Source of the DNA: Sphingobacteriales bacterium TSM_CSS
Lineage (GTDB): Bacteria; Bacteroidota; Bacteroidia; Chitinophagales; UBA2359
NCBI GenBank assembly: GCA_002212985.1
Contig: NBMY01000051.1
Location: forward strand, 1-41,369
Direction: 5' to 3'
DNA length: 41,369 nucleotides
Position numbers and translations under genes: made by a program. Positions 39,678 to 41,369 of this stretch are shown one piece after another (positions within the stretch are counted from its first letter, which is position 1; every line of letters starts with the position of its first letter). The notes under the pieces are model-generated. The model searched no databases. It was given only the letters and a program-made list of their open reading frames with translations, and was not told where the DNA came from.

Positions 39678-40463
39678 CTAACGGATAATCAACATTTTGG
39701 CAGTTGATACATGGTTAGGTGTTTCAAGCGTAATAATGTATTGGCCGCCGGCTACTAAGTTGCCGTTGCTGTCTGCGCCGTCCCAGCTTACATAGTGTTG
39801 GCCTGCAATATGGTTGGCAGCGGTAAGTGTTTTTACCAACTGCCCTTGTACATTGTACACTTTAAGGCTGGCAAATTCGCCGTCGTTGTCGGTAAAATAA
39901 GAAATTTGGGTGGCGGTGGTAAAGGGGTTGGGGTAGTTGTGCAACTGAATAGCGCCTTGCCCAACAGTGCCAATACTTGTACCGCTGCAATCTGCAAAAG
40001 CAATGGCAAAGTCGCCGCAAGTGTTGTTGGGGTCTTTACCTTCCGATGCCCACGGTGCGGGGTCGTTATCAGAGCCGTTAAACACGCAGTTAATACCGGT
40101 AGGGGATTCGCTTGCCGGAATGCCGTAAAATTCGCGCGGAATGAACGTAATTTTGTAATTGTTGGTTCCGTTTTCGGGAAACATCTTGGTTGCAGTTATG
40201 TTATCGGGGGTATCGTTCCAGCCTTTTACATATTGCCAGCCGCTTCCGCCAATGGTAACACCACTGTGTATGGCAATATATGGCAAACCGGCTACAGAGG
40301 TTTTGCCATCGGGGGTGCAGCCGTTGTCGGCATAATAAGTAATAGTTACCCAATCATCGGCCGAAGCGGGGCATGAAATGGTTAAAACGGGGTCTTGGGC
40401 ATATAAAAGCCCGCTTACCAGAAACAGGAGCACAAAACTTGTTTTTTGTAGTAGTTTTTGCAT
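39678..40463 (-). CDS. Small T9SS-secreted protein with unassigned N-terminal domain
   Basis: A 261-aa secreted protein. Signal peptide to about residue 23 (LLFLVSGLLYAQ). Residues about 25-145 form one compact beta-rich domain (VTITYYADNGCTPDG, YIAIHSGVTIGGSGWQYVKGW, NNYKITFIPREFYGIP, NCVFNGSDNDPAPWASEGKD), which resembles carbohydrate-binding-like modules seen in T9SS-exported Bacteroidota proteins. It has Cys pairs but no catalytic motif. Residues about 175-261 are a type A sorting domain with FlgD-like Ig features (LHNYPNPFTTATQISY ... SWDGADSNGNLVAGGQYIITLET). Function unknown. Confidence 0.8.
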   Translation of the reverse strand: MQKLLQKTSFVLLFLVSGLLYAQDPVLTISCPASADDWVTITYYADNGCTPDGKTSVAGLPYIAIHSGVTIGGSGWQYVKGWNDTPDNITATKMFPENGTNNYKITFIPREFYGIPASESPTGINCVFNGSDNDPAPWASEGKDPNNTCGDFAIAFADCSGTSIGTVGQGAIQLHNYPNPFTTATQISYFTDNDGEFASLKVYNVQGQLVKTLTAANHIAGQHYVSWDGADSNGNLVAGGQYIITLETPNHVSTAKMLIIR

Positions 40464-40646
40464 AATAAAAATTGTTTAAGCAGTTAAAAATGAATGTAAA
40501 GTTGTTTTTTTGAAAGTTAATTGCAAATTAAACCTTTAAGGTAAAAAAGTGTTCCGAAATTTGAAAAAATTTTTTTTCACCGATGCAACCGAGCAGAAAT
40601 CTCCTGCGTCAGTACAAATTAAGGTATAGTTTTTCTTTTCTCCAAA

Positions 40647-40673
40647 TAAAAAATGTTTGCACAACATTTTTTA
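40647..40673. promoter_or_regulatory. 11-bp inverted repeat upstream of gamma-CA gene
   Basis: Perfect inverted repeat (40647-40657 with 40663-40673; core arms AAAAAATGTT/AACATTTTTT) with a 5-nt centre TGCAC, overlapping a one-mismatch -7 box AATGTTTG (40652-40659). It lies 25 bp before the ATG in a divergent promoter region, so an operator or 5' UTR hairpin is more likely than a terminator. Confidence 0.45.
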
Positions 40674-40698
40674 ACACTTTTTTTAACTTCTCTTTTTT

Positions 40699-41247
40699 AT
40701 GGCACTTGTCTTGAGTGTAAATGGCAATAGGCCTGTTTTTGGCGAGGAGTGTTTTTTGGCCGATAATGCCACCGTAGTAGGCGAGGTTAGCATGGGCAAC
40801 CAATGCAGTGTTTGGTTTAATGCCGTAGTACGGGGCGATGTGCATTATATACGCATAGGAAACAAAGTAAACATACAAGACGGCGCCATTATACATTGCA
40901 CCTACCAAAAAGCGCCGGTGAATATTGGCAATAACGTATCGGTTGGGCATCGGGCTATTGTGCATGGCTGCACCATACATGACAACGTGTTAATAGGCAT
41001 GGGCGCCATAGTTATGGACCATGTGGTGATACATCCCAACAGCATTATTGCCGCCGGTGCGGTGGTTTTAGAAAATACGGTTGTAGAATCGGGCAGCATT
41101 TATGCGGGCATTCCGGCAAAAAAGGTAAAATCGGTAAGTCCCGAGCAATTTGCCGTATTGGTAGAGCGCATTGCCAACAACTATATTATGTATGCGGGTT
41201 GGTTTTCTGCCGAAGGTGCAATGCCCGATGTTTTTGCTGCAGATTAA
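40699..41247 (+). CDS. Gamma-class carbonic anhydrase family protein
   Basis: A 182-aa left-handed beta-helix protein with hexapeptide repeats (VVGEVSMGNQCSVWFNAVVRGDVHYIRIGNKVNIQDGAIIH). All three zinc ligands of the family can be placed: His66 (IIHCT), His84 and His89 (GHRAIVHGC, spacing 5 as in Cam). The last repeat IYAGIPAKKVKSV leads to the C-terminal helix. It is cytosolic and may hydrate CO2; many family members show little activity. The remaining 122 bases after the stop hold nothing I recognise. Confidence 0.9.
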   Translation: MALVLSVNGNRPVFGEECFLADNATVVGEVSMGNQCSVWFNAVVRGDVHYIRIGNKVNIQDGAIIHCTYQKAPVNIGNNVSVGHRAIVHGCTIHDNVLIGMGAIVMDHVVIHPNSIIAAGAVVLENTVVESGSIYAGIPAKKVKSVSPEQFAVLVERIANNYIMYAGWFSAEGAMPDVFAAD

Positions 41248-41369
41248 CCCCTAACTCTAAGTCAGTTTTACGGAATATACAATTAGTTTCGATAGCATTT
41301 TTAGTACTTGTTTTGGCAGGGCTTCTCCAAAGACAGTCAATTCTGCAACAATTGTTAGGTATTAGTTGG

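Overview
The window reads as a chromosomal segment of a Bacteroidota bacterium, probably an environmental member of the Chitinophagales/Saprospirales type. Evidence: a SusC/SusD pair, two secreted proteins with type IX secretion (T9SS) C-terminal sorting domains, a bacillithiol-type BshA, recurrent TAnnTTTG -7 promoter boxes (several exactly 20 bp from a TTG), and weak or absent Shine-Dalgarno sites. Base composition and codon use look even throughout. I saw no rRNA, tRNA, insertion sequence, phage gene or CRISPR array. The species assignment is inference.

Layout. 1-1.3 kb: 3' part of bshA, convergent with recR. 1.7-5.7 kb: a YceI-like protein, an outer-membrane porin and a second cysteine-rich YceI paralogue, then two small membrane proteins. 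5.9-8.7 kb: an RlpA-like double-psi beta-barrel protein and a multi-TM PP2C (RsbU-like) phosphatase. 9.0-17.8 kb: a starch/maltodextrin-type polysaccharide utilisation locus (susC, susD, susE-like, esterase, GH13 alpha-amylase) closed by a strong terminator. No regulator gene lies beside it, but it has RNA/DNA structures: a long leader, a susD-susE hairpin, and a complete intrinsic terminator buried in the signal-peptide codons of the esterase gene.

17.8-20.8 kb (minus strand): thioredoxin, an ECF sigma factor, an MBL-fold/rhodanese protein of the persulfide dioxygenase type, and an ArsR-family regulator. The arsR and MBL promoters carry the same 18-bp dyad in the same position relative to their -7 boxes, so an autoregulated sulfur/thiol-stress module can be predicted from sequence alone. 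21.2-24.8 kb: a 1162-residue modular secreted protein (two P-domains, three PPC-like repeats, SprB-like repeats, T9SS signal) with no visible catalytic domain.

24.8-41.3 kb is mostly housekeeping: a DUF6498-like membrane protein, gatA, a flavin reductase, pirin, a nitroreductase, an M16 peptidase, recN, dnaJ and grpE, a TlpA-like lipoprotein, a LemA-like protein, dusB, a CPBP protease, DUF2007, cdsA, a small T9SS-exported protein and a gamma-carbonic anhydrase. The strongest leads are the ArsR operator pair, the terminator inside the esterase gene, and a pair of GACA-N3-TGTC dyads 63 bp apart upstream of grpE-dnaJ.
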